Assembly: GCA_046351235.1 (NCBI GenBank)
Contig: JAXLYV010000005.1
Span: 424,904-488,903 of the forward strand
Reading direction: 5' to 3'
Source of the DNA: JBBSAT01 sp046351235
GTDB lineage: Bacteria > Myxococcota_A > Polyangia > Polyangiales > Sandaracinaceae
DNA length: 64,000 nt
The notes below the pieces were generated by a model, which worked only from the letters and a program-made list of their open reading frames with translations, made no database searches and had not been told where the DNA came from. This document shows, piece by piece, positions 12,675 through 20,312 of the stretch. Positions within the stretch are counted from its first letter, which is position 1. The number at the start of each line of letters is the position of its first letter. The position numbers were made by a program, and so were the translations under genes.

Positions 12675-14162
12675 ATGCAGCTCGCGCGCACGGTCCGCTC
12701 TTCCATCGTCCCCTTGCTCGCCGTCGCCGCCGCGGGCTGCGTCCCCCCCGGGACGTGCCCGCCCGACCTCCCGCTCTCGTCCGACGGCTACTGCCGCCCA
12801 CCCGATGGGGGGCGAGTGGAAGTCGATGCCGGGACCGACGCCTGCACCCCGACGCCACTCCATCCCGACGTCGACGGCGACCGACACGGAGAGGCCGGCA
12901 GCGCGACCCAGATGGCCTGCGCGGGCCAGCCCGGCTACGCGGCCACGAGCGACGACTGCGACGACACCGACCCGGCGAGCTACCCGGGCGCGACCGAGGT
13001 GTGCGACGGCGCCGACAACGACTGTGACGGTGTCGTCGAGGAGGGGCTCGGCTTCGTGGGACCGGCCGTGGAGGTAGGCCCCGGCGACCTGAGCCCAATG
13101 ATCCTTGGTCTCAACGATGGATTCGGGGTGATCCATGGAGTGTTTGCCCAGCCAGATGCGAGGTGGCACCGAATCTCGACGGGGGGTGGCTCGACCTCGG
13201 CCCCGATCGGTCTGGGGGCTGGAACCGGAGACGGCAGCTACGCGACCGGCTTCGACGGTGGCCGCGTGGTCGTGCTGATGGCATTGGGGGAGCGCATCTT
13301 TGGGTTCGATCCGGTGACGGGCAACCGAACGCTCGCGCTCACCGACCTGCCTGTGCCGAGCGGCAGGTCGGCTACGGGAGGCGTGCGTCTGCCTCGCGTC
13401 ACGCTTGGTAGCGTGGTCGCGTACGAGGAGTTTGCCCCTCTGACCTCGTTCAGCGACGTTCGCCGTTGGGTCATCGACACCACGGACTCCACACCAGCGA
13501 TTTCCGACACGGACGACTTGGGCCTCCGGATTGCCAGCCGCGCGTGGGATGTCAGTGCGGCTGGACCGTCGGAGTTGGTCGTCTTCCGCTCCGATGGCGA
13601 TCACATCCTCCTGCGTGAGGTCGACCCAACAGGTCGCGGAACCGGGCGGGGCACGGTGCGCGCAGCGCTTGCGGCCCCGGACACCTCGGAGATCGCGATC
13701 CACGTCCACGATCCGTCGCGTGCGCTGAGCGCAGAGAATCCGCTCACCATCGTGATCGCCGGCGCGCCGGGGCAACCGCTCGGCGTGCTTCAGGTGACCG
13801 ACCTGAACGCGCCGGCCGGGGGACCGAGCGTCCTTCTTCCGGGAAGCATCGGTGTGCCTCCTGCGCGAGCGGACTACCAAGATCGCAACATTCTCGTCGC
13901 CGAGCCCGCAGGCGCGAATGGGATGGGGGCAATCTACGTGGTCGCGAGCGAGATTGCGGATGTGTCCGACTTGAATCACCGCGTTCTACGCGCATGGGAG
14001 ATTCGGAGTGGTTCACCGCCAATCGTGCGCGCGCTCACGCTGCCAGCAGATGCGTCCCTCGACGGATCCGTCACTTCGGTGGCCACGTTCGGTACGACCG
14101 TGCGCGTCGCGCAGCGAATGGCAAACCGGACCGTCGTAACGCGTCAGCTTGGCTGTCGATGA
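12675..14162 (+). CDS. Lipoprotein with MopE-like metal-binding motif
   Basis: A 495-aa lipoprotein. MQLARTVRSSIVPLLAVAAAGC gives a signal peptide with lipobox AAGC. An Asp/Cys-rich section follows, then the putative metal-binding motif DDCDDTDPASYPGATEVC and CDGADNDCDGVVEE (around residues 95-125), known from MopE-type proteins of Myxococcota and methanotrophs. From about residue 140 the sequence is a repetitive beta-strand region with propeller-like blades (LNDGFGVIHGVF, ATGFDGGRVVVLM, VVAYEEFAPLTS). ATG 12675 is preferred because GGAG precedes it by about 6 nt; ATG 12651 is in frame. Codon use in the 3' two thirds is visibly less GC-biased than in neighbours (many ATT, GGT, TTG), which may reflect transfer or weak selection. 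Function unknown. Confidence 0.8.
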   Translation: MQLARTVRSSIVPLLAVAAAGCVPPGTCPPDLPLSSDGYCRPPDGGRVEVDAGTDACTPTPLHPDVDGDRHGEAGSATQMACAGQPGYAATSDDCDDTDPASYPGATEVCDGADNDCDGVVEEGLGFVGPAVEVGPGDLSPMILGLNDGFGVIHGVFAQPDARWHRISTGGGSTSAPIGLGAGTGDGSYATGFDGGRVVVLMALGERIFGFDPVTGNRTLALTDLPVPSGRSATGGVRLPRVTLGSVVAYEEFAPLTSFSDVRRWVIDTTDSTPAISDTDDLGLRIASRAWDVSAAGPSELVVFRSDGDHILLREVDPTGRGTGRGTVRAALAAPDTSEIAIHVHDPSRALSAENPLTIVIAGAPGQPLGVLQVTDLNAPAGGPSVLLPGSIGVPPARADYQDRNILVAEPAGANGMGAIYVVASEIADVSDLNHRVLRAWEIRSGSPPIVRALTLPADASLDGSVTSVATFGTTVRVAQRMANRTVVTRQLGCR

Positions 14163-14186
14163 ACTTCGATTCGGCGCGATATCGGG

Positions 14187-14208
14187 CCCGCTCAGCGCTG
14201 TTAGCGGG
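14187..14208. terminator. Hairpin between convergent genes
   Basis: CCCGCT (14187-14192) pairs with AGCGGG (14203-14208) around a loop containing the palindrome CAGCGCTG. It sits between the MopE-like gene stop and the TPR gene stop and overlaps the latter. There is no strong T tract on either side, so its terminator role is tentative. Confidence 0.35.
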
Positions 14209-15547
14209 TCGCGGCTGAGGAGAGCCAAGCGTACCGCTCCATCGCCCCAGCGAACTCCTCGGTGCTTCGCGCAAGGGCTTCCTGGGCATCTCCATCGCTT
14301 GGCGATGTGAGCGCTTCGAGTAGGACGAGTTCTGGCGTTCGCCACTCGGTGGCGCGCACCGCGTCGATCACTGTGCGTGCGTCCACGATGCGGCCGGCGA
14401 GCAGGTATGCCATCGCAAGCTTGAGGCGCGTCTCGCCGTAGGGGCGCGCCTCGGCGTTCAGCTCGGCGATCTCGATCATCCGATCGACGTCGTCGCTCTC
14501 GAGGCGTAGCCAATGGTCGATCGCGTGGCCCGCCGCCGCTTCGGGAAACAGCGCGAGCTGCGCGTCGTAGCTCTGGCGCGCGGTCTCCACGAGCTCCCGC
14601 GCGGCGATCTCGTCGCCGCGTGCGCGGAGGATCCGCGCGGCGCCGTCCATCGCTTGGGGTGAGCTCGTCCGCGCGGCGACCTGTCGGAAGAGATGCAGCG
14701 CCTCGTCGTCGTTCCCTCGGAGCTCGGCAATCTCGGCGGCGATTTGGTCGAGATGCGCATCCTCGGGGCTGAGCTCGCGCGCGCGCTCGATCACGCGCGC
14801 GGCCTCGTCGAGTTGGCCACGATCGCGCTCGAAGAGAGCGCGCGCCGAGAGCACCCACGCGAGAAACGGGGGCGATGCCACGCAATCCCGGTGCTGGGCC
14901 GCCTCGTCGAGGAGTGCCGATGCGTTGGCCGTGTTGCCCGTGTGCCAATCGAGCTGAGCCGCCGCGACGAGCGCGGCGGGCTCGCGTCGCGTCTGTGCGA
15001 GCTGCTGTTCGTAGAGCTCCCGCGCGGCCGCGTAGTCGCCGCCGTAGTAGCGAGCATCGGCGCGCATCGCGAGGATCGCCAGACGATCGGCGCGCGAGAT
15101 CAAGATCGACCGCTCGGCCATCTGGAGATCGGGCTCGATGCGATCGATCCGGTGCATCGATCCGTTCAGGTTCGCGCGCGTCAGGAACGGGCCTGCCTGC
15201 GGAGGAGCGGCGGCGAAGGCGCTCTGGATGGCGCGATCGGCGACCGCCCAGTCTTCGAAGCTCCCGGTGATCCGCGCGCGATCCATCGCGTAGATGGCCA
15301 CGAACTCCCAGTCGAGCCAGTTGTCGTCGCGGGCCTCCGCGCGTGCACGATAGCCCGCGATGCGAGCGTCGAGCTGCTCGAGCGGCGAGCGATCGCGTGG
15401 TGCCGACGGCGATGCCCGCGTGTCATCCGCGCCTGCGGCGGTGGTCGTGACGGTCAGTCGAGCCGTCGGATGGTCCAGGCGCGAGATCGCGTAGGAGACG
15501 ATCCCGAACAGAAAGATGGCGAGCGCGAGAGGGAAGGCACGCTTCAT
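14201..15547 (-). CDS. Membrane-anchored TPR protein
   Basis: A 448-aa protein with one N-terminal TM anchor or uncleaved signal (MKRAFPLALAIFLFGIVSYAIS, residues 2-22). A Thr/Ala-rich linker comes next, then helical repeats from about residue 50 to the end. TPR-like units are visible: DAARELYEQQLAQTRREPAAL-type, ALLDEAAQHRDCV, RGQLDEAARVIERARELSPED, GNDDEALHLFRQVAA and RARGDEIAARELVETARQ. The consensus A/G at helix A position 8 and the P at the turn can be seen in several. It would be a periplasmic-facing scaffold for protein interactions. A strong terminator (15575-15604) separates it from the upstream DUF4331 genes, so it has its own promoter in the short gap. Partner unknown. Confidence 0.75.
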   Translation of the reverse strand: MKRAFPLALAIFLFGIVSYAISRLDHPTARLTVTTTAAGADDTRASPSAPRDRSPLEQLDARIAGYRARAEARDDNWLDWEFVAIYAMDRARITGSFEDWAVADRAIQSAFAAAPPQAGPFLTRANLNGSMHRIDRIEPDLQMAERSILISRADRLAILAMRADARYYGGDYAAARELYEQQLAQTRREPAALVAAAQLDWHTGNTANASALLDEAAQHRDCVASPPFLAWVLSARALFERDRGQLDEAARVIERARELSPEDAHLDQIAAEIAELRGNDDEALHLFRQVAARTSSPQAMDGAARILRARGDEIAARELVETARQSYDAQLALFPEAAAGHAIDHWLRLESDDVDRMIEIAELNAEARPYGETRLKLAMAYLLAGRIVDARTVIDAVRATEWRTPELVLLEALTSPSDGDAQEALARSTEEFAGAMERYAWLSSAATR

Positions 15548-15574
15548 CGATGAGGGCTCTTACTCCGAAAAGCG

Positions 15575-15604
15575 AAGGGCCGCCGATCACTCGGCGGCCC
15601 TTCT
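15575..15604 (-). terminator. Intrinsic terminator after the DUF4331 pair
   Basis: A perfect 13-bp stem GAAGGGCCGCCGA / TCGGCGGCCCTTC with a 4-nt loop spans 15575-15604. Read on the minus strand it is followed by CGCTTTTCGG, a short T tract. It lies 23 bp beyond the stop of the DUF4331 C-terminal gene and before the TPR gene, so it should end transcription from 17436 leftwards. Confidence 0.85.
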
Positions 15605-15626
15605 ACGCAGTCAGCTCGTTCGATCC

Positions 15627-16709
15627 TCAGGGCGCGTGGGGCGCCGCGAGGTACGGGAACGTCGTGCTGGCCGTCGCGTCGTTCGACGATTGGAACAGCG
15701 TGCCGTGGCCCGTCGCGGTGTCGATGAACGTCAGCGCCGAGCAGGTCCCCGTCCCACAGGTGCCTGCGGGGCGCGGAGTGGCGGTCGTCGTGCCACCGAC
15801 GGTGCGCGGGTGCGTGTTCGTGTCGCCGATGTCCAAGAGCAGGACGGCCAGCGTCACGTCGATGACCGGGTCGTCCAGACGACGGCCGTTCGGGAAGCCG
15901 GAGGCGTGCGTCGGATCGATCGTCAGCGTGTCTGGCACGACGAGCGAGACGACGGGGTGGTTGGCTCCGTACGTCTGCGCGACGCAGTCGGGCACCTGTA
16001 CCGCGAATCCGAGCTCGTTGTTGGCCGTCATGAGGCAGGGCGTGAGGCCGGCCGCGGTCAGGTCGTCGTCCAGTGCCGCGTGGATGCCACCCAGCGAGGT
16101 CAACATGTCGAGCGCATACGTGAGATCCGCGTCGTCCTGAATGGTGCCGTCGTTGTAGATGTCCTTCTGGTCCGAGGACACGAGAGCCGTCGAGACGGCG
16201 GGCATACCCATTCGGTCCACCCGGACGTAAGCGCTATCCACGGTGCCAGTCCGAATCGTGAGAGCGCCACAGACCCCGCCGCCGGTCGCACCGGTGTGGC
16301 TGCAGTGGGTCATCGCCATAGCCGCGCTGCTGGCGGCGACCGACGTGTGGTAGATGCGGCACGCGATGCTGTTTCCGTTGGTCGCGCCAGGCGTCCCGGC
16401 GGGCAAGGCGAGCGCGGTGCACTGCGCCATGCAGTCGGCGACGTCGGCGTACTGCGCGAGGTCATCGGTGCAGGTCGCGACTTCGTACGCGCAGTAGCCC
16501 GCACAGTCGTTGGTCACGCCGGTGTCGGGCAGGGGCCCGGTGTCGGGGAGCACGCCAGTGTCCGGGGTGGATCCCGAGTCGGCTCCGGAATCGGTGCCCG
16601 TGCCGGTGTCGGTACCGCTGCCGGAATCGGTCGGGGTAGCAGGCGGATTGTTGCAGCCGGCGACGAGCGCGACCGCGATACCGAGGAGAAGAGGCCAATT
16701 CTTGTTCAT
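15627..16709 (-). CDS. DUF4331 family lipoprotein, C-terminal-type half
   Basis: A 360-aa lipoprotein with signal MNKNWPLLLGIAVALVAGC (lipobox VAGC) and a long Asp/Gly/Ser/Thr linker of DTG repeats. A Cys-rich section (CAGYCAYEVATC and on) follows to about residue 130. From there to the end it matches the C-terminal half of DUF4331 proteins. It contains the NNELGFAVQVPDC segment, the VVSLVVPDTL strand and the characteristic GFPNGRRLDDPVIDVTLAVL. The family has no proven function. AAGGAGACGACC precedes ATG 16709. It lies 13 bp after the gene for the N-terminal half, so the two are surely cotranscribed and probably form one structural unit. Confidence 0.82.
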   Translation of the reverse strand: MNKNWPLLLGIAVALVAGCNNPPATPTDSGSGTDTGTGTDSGADSGSTPDTGVLPDTGPLPDTGVTNDCAGYCAYEVATCTDDLAQYADVADCMAQCTALALPAGTPGATNGNSIACRIYHTSVAASSAAMAMTHCSHTGATGGGVCGALTIRTGTVDSAYVRVDRMGMPAVSTALVSSDQKDIYNDGTIQDDADLTYALDMLTSLGGIHAALDDDLTAAGLTPCLMTANNELGFAVQVPDCVAQTYGANHPVVSLVVPDTLTIDPTHASGFPNGRRLDDPVIDVTLAVLLLDIGDTNTHPRTVGGTTTATPRPAGTCGTGTCSALTFIDTATGHGTLFQSSNDATASTTFPYLAAPHAP

Positions 16710-16722
16710 GGTCGTCTCCTTC

Positions 16723-17436
16723 TCAGTTGTGCCGCGCGGTGCTGGCCCAGACGCGGATCGGCGCCGTACCGAGCGCGAGCGCCGCCGTCGGGAACTCCAC
16801 GACGATGGCGGGCGTGTTCTGACCCGCGAAGAAGTCGCGGTCGTTCACGTTCGACAGGCTCAAGCTGGTCAGCGTCGCCTGGAACCCGGTGAGGTCGAAG
16901 AAGAAGTGGTCGTCGCGAAGACCCGCGAAGGCCTGGACGCTCGGCGTCGCACCACCGCGGGAGAGCGTGGTCTCGATCGGACCCTCGAGCGGAATCGTGG
17001 TGCCCGGGATGCCCTCGAAGCGAACCATGCAGTGATCCGCGTCATCGGTCCCGAAGCGGACGGTGATCGTCTCTTCGTCCGCGAAGGTGGTCGAGTCCCC
17101 GAGGCTGCCGTTCGTGTCGATGTGGAGCTGGTAGGCCACGTCGGGGTCGCAGGGCAGCGCGCTGAGGTCCGCCGGAAGGTTCGGGCCGTCGAACGTCAGG
17201 GCGAGGACCGTGTGGCTGGTCGCCGGGTCGGTTCCGGTCGTCCACGCGAACACGTCGGCGATGTCGGCGGCGCGATCGGCCGTCGTGCCCGTCGGGACGG
17301 CCGCCGGGTTCGTGCGGTGCGGCGGATCCAGGTGATCCGCGGCTTCGGCGGGGGCTCCCTGCGTGGCCGCGAAGGCGCCGGCGCCTCCGAGGACGAGCAC
17401 CAGGAGCGCCCACAACTTGGGGCGATTTGCTTTCAT
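16723..17436 (-). CDS. DUF4331 family protein, N-terminal-type half
   Basis: A 237-aa exported protein with Sec signal (MKANRPKLWALLVLVLGGAGAFA, cleavage near FAATQ). It has the DUF4331 N-terminal hallmark: ADHLDPPHRTNP is the counterpart of the usual SSHREAP start, then the ADIADVFAWTT segment, HTVLALTFDGPN and YQLHIDTNG. The family is normally one protein with both halves; here the chain ends after the FFAGQNTPAIVVEFP strand region and the rest is encoded by the next gene. Residue order around the break gives no sign of a frameshift, because the following gene has its own signal peptide and Shine-Dalgarno site. GGGAGGTAACGTAGA precedes ATG 17436. Confidence 0.82.
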   Translation of the reverse strand: MKANRPKLWALLVLVLGGAGAFAATQGAPAEAADHLDPPHRTNPAAVPTGTTADRAADIADVFAWTTGTDPATSHTVLALTFDGPNLPADLSALPCDPDVAYQLHIDTNGSLGDSTTFADEETITVRFGTDDADHCMVRFEGIPGTTIPLEGPIETTLSRGGATPSVQAFAGLRDDHFFFDLTGFQATLTSLSLSNVNDRDFFAGQNTPAIVVEFPTAALALGTAPIRVWASTARHN

Positions 17437-17765
17437 TCTACGTTACCTCCCACGAGAGACGCACCCATTGCGCCCTCTTCGGTGCGCTCCGCCGCGTCCG
17501 AATGCGGCGAAGCAGCACCTGGCCGTACCCAGTACGAGCCACCCCGAGCCGAGGATCGACGGCCCCCCGAAGACGGCCTCCCCCCGGTCCAGAGCGTCCA
17601 TCGTGAGCCCGGAATCGCCTTTTCCGCAAGAGAGGCAGTTTTCTGCGGGGTCAACGGACTCGGTGCCCGCCGCCACCCCGCCGCCACCTCCGCCAGCGGA
17701 GGGCTCGATCCTCCGCGTTTCCGAGGGACCCCCCCTCGGATCGGCGCCTGCTCGGGCTCCGGGGC
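17437..17765. other. Non-coding divergent region
   Basis: This is the start region of the DUF4331 operon (minus) and of the small lipoprotein gene (plus). A minus-strand ORF at 17443-17676 has little signal for coding: it is short, rich in Gly/Cys/Arg and has no clear ribosome site. A less GC-rich stretch near 17605-17650 (CGCCTTTTCCGCAAGAGAGG) is a plausible promoter area. I see no further structure. Confidence 0.5.
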
Positions 17766-18113
17766 ATGCATGCCGGTCTCGTCCTCGCGCTCGCCGTTGC
17801 GCTGCTCGCCACGAGCGGCTGCACGTTGCGCGAGGCCTCGTGGCTCGTGCCGCGCGCGAGCCTCGGCGTGATCGTCCAGAGCCGTGAGGGGCGGCTCGAC
17901 GCCGCCGGCTACGTGATGCTCACCTCGCCGACCGAGCGCACCGTGCGACGCCTGCGTGGCCGCAGCGGCCCGGGCGAGCCGTTGCGCGTGGGATCGACGC
18001 CGATGCCGTGTGCCGTCGTCGCGGCCTGCCGCTGGGAGATCCGCGCGCGCGCCGAGGCGATCTCGGAGCTGACCACCGACGAAGCGCTCGGTGTGGATCG
18101 AAGGGAGGAGTAG
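17766..18113 (+). CDS. Small lipoprotein, 115 aa
   Basis: A 115-aa protein with signal MHAGLVLALAVALLATSGC (lipobox TSGC), so it should be tethered to the membrane on the periplasmic side. The mature part has a few strands (LGVIVQSREGRLDAAGYVML, RTVRRLRGRSG) and two Cys (PCAVVAAC) that could form a disulphide. The stop TAG 18111-18113 lies 4 bp before the next start, and the next gene's AAGGGAGGAG site is inside its last codons, so the two genes are one transcription unit. No family is recognised. It has the length and Cys pattern of a periplasmic accessory protein, nothing more. Confidence 0.65.
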   Translation: MHAGLVLALAVALLATSGCTLREASWLVPRASLGVIVQSREGRLDAAGYVMLTSPTERTVRRLRGRSGPGEPLRVGSTPMPCAVVAACRWEIRARAEAISELTTDEALGVDRREE

Positions 18114-18117
18114 AGGC

Positions 18118-18765
18118 ATGGAACGGATGCGGATGGGTTGGCTCGCGCTCTTCGTCGTGGGGCTCTTCGCGCGCGAGGCGCACGCGCAGCCGCCCACGGC
18201 GGCCGACGTGCGCGACGCGCTCGCGGCCCAGCACGGTGAGCCCGACGTGCGCGAGGTGGTCGACGCGGTGCTGCGTCACGCGGGCGCCGATCCCGCGGCG
18301 GTCGAAGGCGCGATGGAGCGCGCGCGCCTCTCGGGCCTCTTGCCCACGCTGCGCGCGGGCCTGCGCCAAGGCACGGGCTACGACGTGCTCACGCGGCAGA
18401 CCGACACGAGCGGCACGAGCAGCCTCACGGGGTCGCAAGACCTCTCGTTCATCGGGCAGCTCACGTTTCGTCTCGATCGCCTCCTCTACGCGGCCGACGA
18501 GCGCGCGCTGCTCCGCGAGCGGCGGGCCTCGGCCGAGCGGCGCGTCGCGCTCATCGCGGAGATCGTGCGCCTCTACTACGAGCGGCGGCGCCTGCTCGTC
18601 GAGGACGAGCTCGGCGCGGCGCCCGACCTCGCCCGCGAAGCGCGCATCGCCGAGATCGAAGCGCTCTTCGAGGTGATGAGCGACGGCGAGATCCACTTGC
18701 CACCGCGCCGCGCGCGCGAAGAGGCGAGCCTCGACGACGAGGACGACGAGCAAGCCGAGCTCTGA
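18118..18765 (+). CDS. Exported helical protein, 215 aa
   Basis: A protein with a signal peptide (MERMRMGWLALFVVGLFAREAHAQ, cleavage after AHAQ) that is otherwise mainly helical and rich in Ala, Arg and Glu. One conserved-looking loop reads DTSGTSSLTGSQDLSFIGQLTF, followed by the helix pair RLLYAADERALLRERRASAERRV and LRLYYERRRLLV. The end is very acidic (ASLDDEDDEQAEL). It starts at ATG 18118 behind AAGGGAGGAG at 18101-18110. It is cotranscribed with the preceding small lipoprotein. Helical periplasmic adaptors of outer-membrane channels look broadly like this, but I cannot place it in a family. Confidence 0.68.
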   Translation: MERMRMGWLALFVVGLFAREAHAQPPTAADVRDALAAQHGEPDVREVVDAVLRHAGADPAAVEGAMERARLSGLLPTLRAGLRQGTGYDVLTRQTDTSGTSSLTGSQDLSFIGQLTFRLDRLLYAADERALLRERRASAERRVALIAEIVRLYYERRRLLVEDELGAAPDLAREARIAEIEALFEVMSDGEIHLPPRRAREEASLDDEDDEQAEL

Positions 18766-18814
18766 CTGTCGCGAGCCCGCGTCGCTCCGAGAGCGAACCG
18801 GCGCCGAGCGGTCT

Positions 18815-18830
18815 CCATCGGGACCGATGG
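18815..18830. terminator. Short hairpin between convergent genes
   Basis: CCATCGG-GA-CCGATGG (18815-18830) forms a tight stem-loop in the 153-bp gap between the helical exported protein (plus) and the ATP-grasp gene (minus). No T run follows on either strand, so it is a weak terminator candidate. The rest of 18766-18918 is unremarkable. Confidence 0.3.
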
Positions 18831-18918
18831 CGGATCGCTCGCGCGGAGCGGAGGGAGCGGACAGAGCGTGTGGACGAAGCCGCGGGAGCGAGCGAGGGGC
18901 CGCGGATCGGCCCAGAAA

Positions 18919-20217
18919 TCAGGCGGCCTTCTGGTCGCGCCGCCAGTTCTGGATGCGGCCCCAGAACAGCTCGGTGAACTTCTCGATCTCGTGCGCGGGG
19001 AACAGCGCCGTGACCTTCTGGCGGACGGCGTCCTTCGCTTCGGGCGTGCCGAAGAACTCCCACGCCACCTCGTCGAGGTGCGGCAGGTGCCGCTGGCAGA
19101 ACTCCTCGAAGCGCTCGGTCTCGAAGCGCTGGTCGGCGATGCGCCCGTACGCGGCGAGCTTCTCCTCGAAGCTCATCCCTTCCTGCGCGGCGATCGCGTA
19201 GTAGGGATCCCAGTCGAGCGTGCGGCGCATCTTGCGATCGGTCGCTGCGCAGAACACCGACCAGCGGAGGTAGGCCTTCACGAGCCACGGGAAGTGGTAG
19301 TGGAGCGAGGTCACCTGCGAGTCGGGGCAAGGGTTCGCGTAGTCGATCGGGTACCAGACGCCGTTCTTGCGCAGCGACTCGCAGCTGTTGAACTCCCAGC
19401 CGAAGAAGCTGTTGATCGTCAGCGTGATGCGGCGAAGGTGCTCCTCTTCTTCTTTGCTGAGGAAGGGCTTGGTCGCCGCCGGCCCGCCCCAGCCCTGGCC
19501 CTGCGGCGTGTAGCGGTCGTGGAGCGGCGCGCTCGGATCGTAGAGCACCGAGTACGTCTGCGGGCCGAAGCCGATGCAGCGCACGAAGCGGTCGTAGCCG
19601 TTCACGCCGGCCTGCACGTGCATCACGGCCTTGCCGCTGTCCTCGTAGGTCTTCCAGAGCGCCTTCTCGTCGTCGGCCTTCGTGACCGCACGCCAGCCGC
19701 CGCCGTCGTAGGGCTTCATGAAGACCGGGTAGCCGAGGCGCTGGCCGATCTTGCCGAGGTCGAAGAGCTTGGCGTACTTGCCGAGCGTGGGCTTCAGATC
19801 GGGGTTGCCGGGCTCGTACTCCTTCGGCGGGATCATCCACGTCTCGGGGATGGGCATCCCGAGCTCCATCATCGCGCAGTACGACGTGTGCTTCTCCATG
19901 GACTGCACGCTCCACGGGTTGTTGAACACGTAGAGGTCGTTCATGAGAACGCCCTTCTTTATCCACTCGCGGCTCGTGTGATACCAGTGCGTGAGCCGGT
20001 CGATCACGACGTCGTACTTCACGGGCTGACGCAGATCGAAGGGCTCGATCGACACGCGCTCCACGTGGAAGCGCACCGAGTCTCCGTCGCCGCCTCCCTG
20101 GCCGAGCGCCGTGAGCGGGATGCGCAGGTCGAGCTTGCGCATGAGGTGCTCGTAACAGAGCGGCCAGCAGATGTCGGCGCCGAGCGAGAGACCGATGTTG
20201 CGAGTGACGTCACCCAT
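18919..20217 (-). CDS. ATP-grasp family protein (RimK/glutathione synthase-like)
   Basis: A 432-aa soluble protein with an ATP-grasp core. Residues about 65-100 have the Rossmann-like VKYDVVIDRLTHWYHTSREW; then NNPWSVQSMEKHTSYCAMME leads into MELGMPIPET, typical of the pre-ATP-grasp domain. The ATP-binding part shows LGYPVFMKPYDGGGWRAV (Lys of the first ATP-grasp strand) and later a Trp/Phe-rich section (GWEFNSCESL). The reaction would be ATP-dependent ligation of a carboxylate to an amine or thiol; the substrate is not inferable. ATG 20217 (MGDVTRN) is used; GTG 20241 is in frame and adds eight residues. It has no operon partner; the divergent gene at 20313 encodes a GT-C-type enzyme. Confidence 0.78.
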   Translation of the reverse strand: MGDVTRNIGLSLGADICWPLCYEHLMRKLDLRIPLTALGQGGGDGDSVRFHVERVSIEPFDLRQPVKYDVVIDRLTHWYHTSREWIKKGVLMNDLYVFNNPWSVQSMEKHTSYCAMMELGMPIPETWMIPPKEYEPGNPDLKPTLGKYAKLFDLGKIGQRLGYPVFMKPYDGGGWRAVTKADDEKALWKTYEDSGKAVMHVQAGVNGYDRFVRCIGFGPQTYSVLYDPSAPLHDRYTPQGQGWGGPAATKPFLSKEEEEHLRRITLTINSFFGWEFNSCESLRKNGVWYPIDYANPCPDSQVTSLHYHFPWLVKAYLRWSVFCAATDRKMRRTLDWDPYYAIAAQEGMSFEEKLAAYGRIADQRFETERFEEFCQRHLPHLDEVAWEFFGTPEAKDAVRQKVTALFPAHEIEKFTELFWGRIQNWRRDQKAA

Positions 20218-20312
20218 GGTGCCACGGTGGTACCAGAGCACGACCTACGCGGGGAAGAGGCAAGCGCGGGCCCCGTCGTGCACACTCGCCCGGCGATGCC
20301 GCCGCGTACGCC

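Noticed and set aside
17443..17676. Short minus-strand ORF upstream of the DUF4331 genes
   Set aside because: It has no ribosome site, is Cys/Gly/Arg-rich with no pattern, and lies where the promoter should be.
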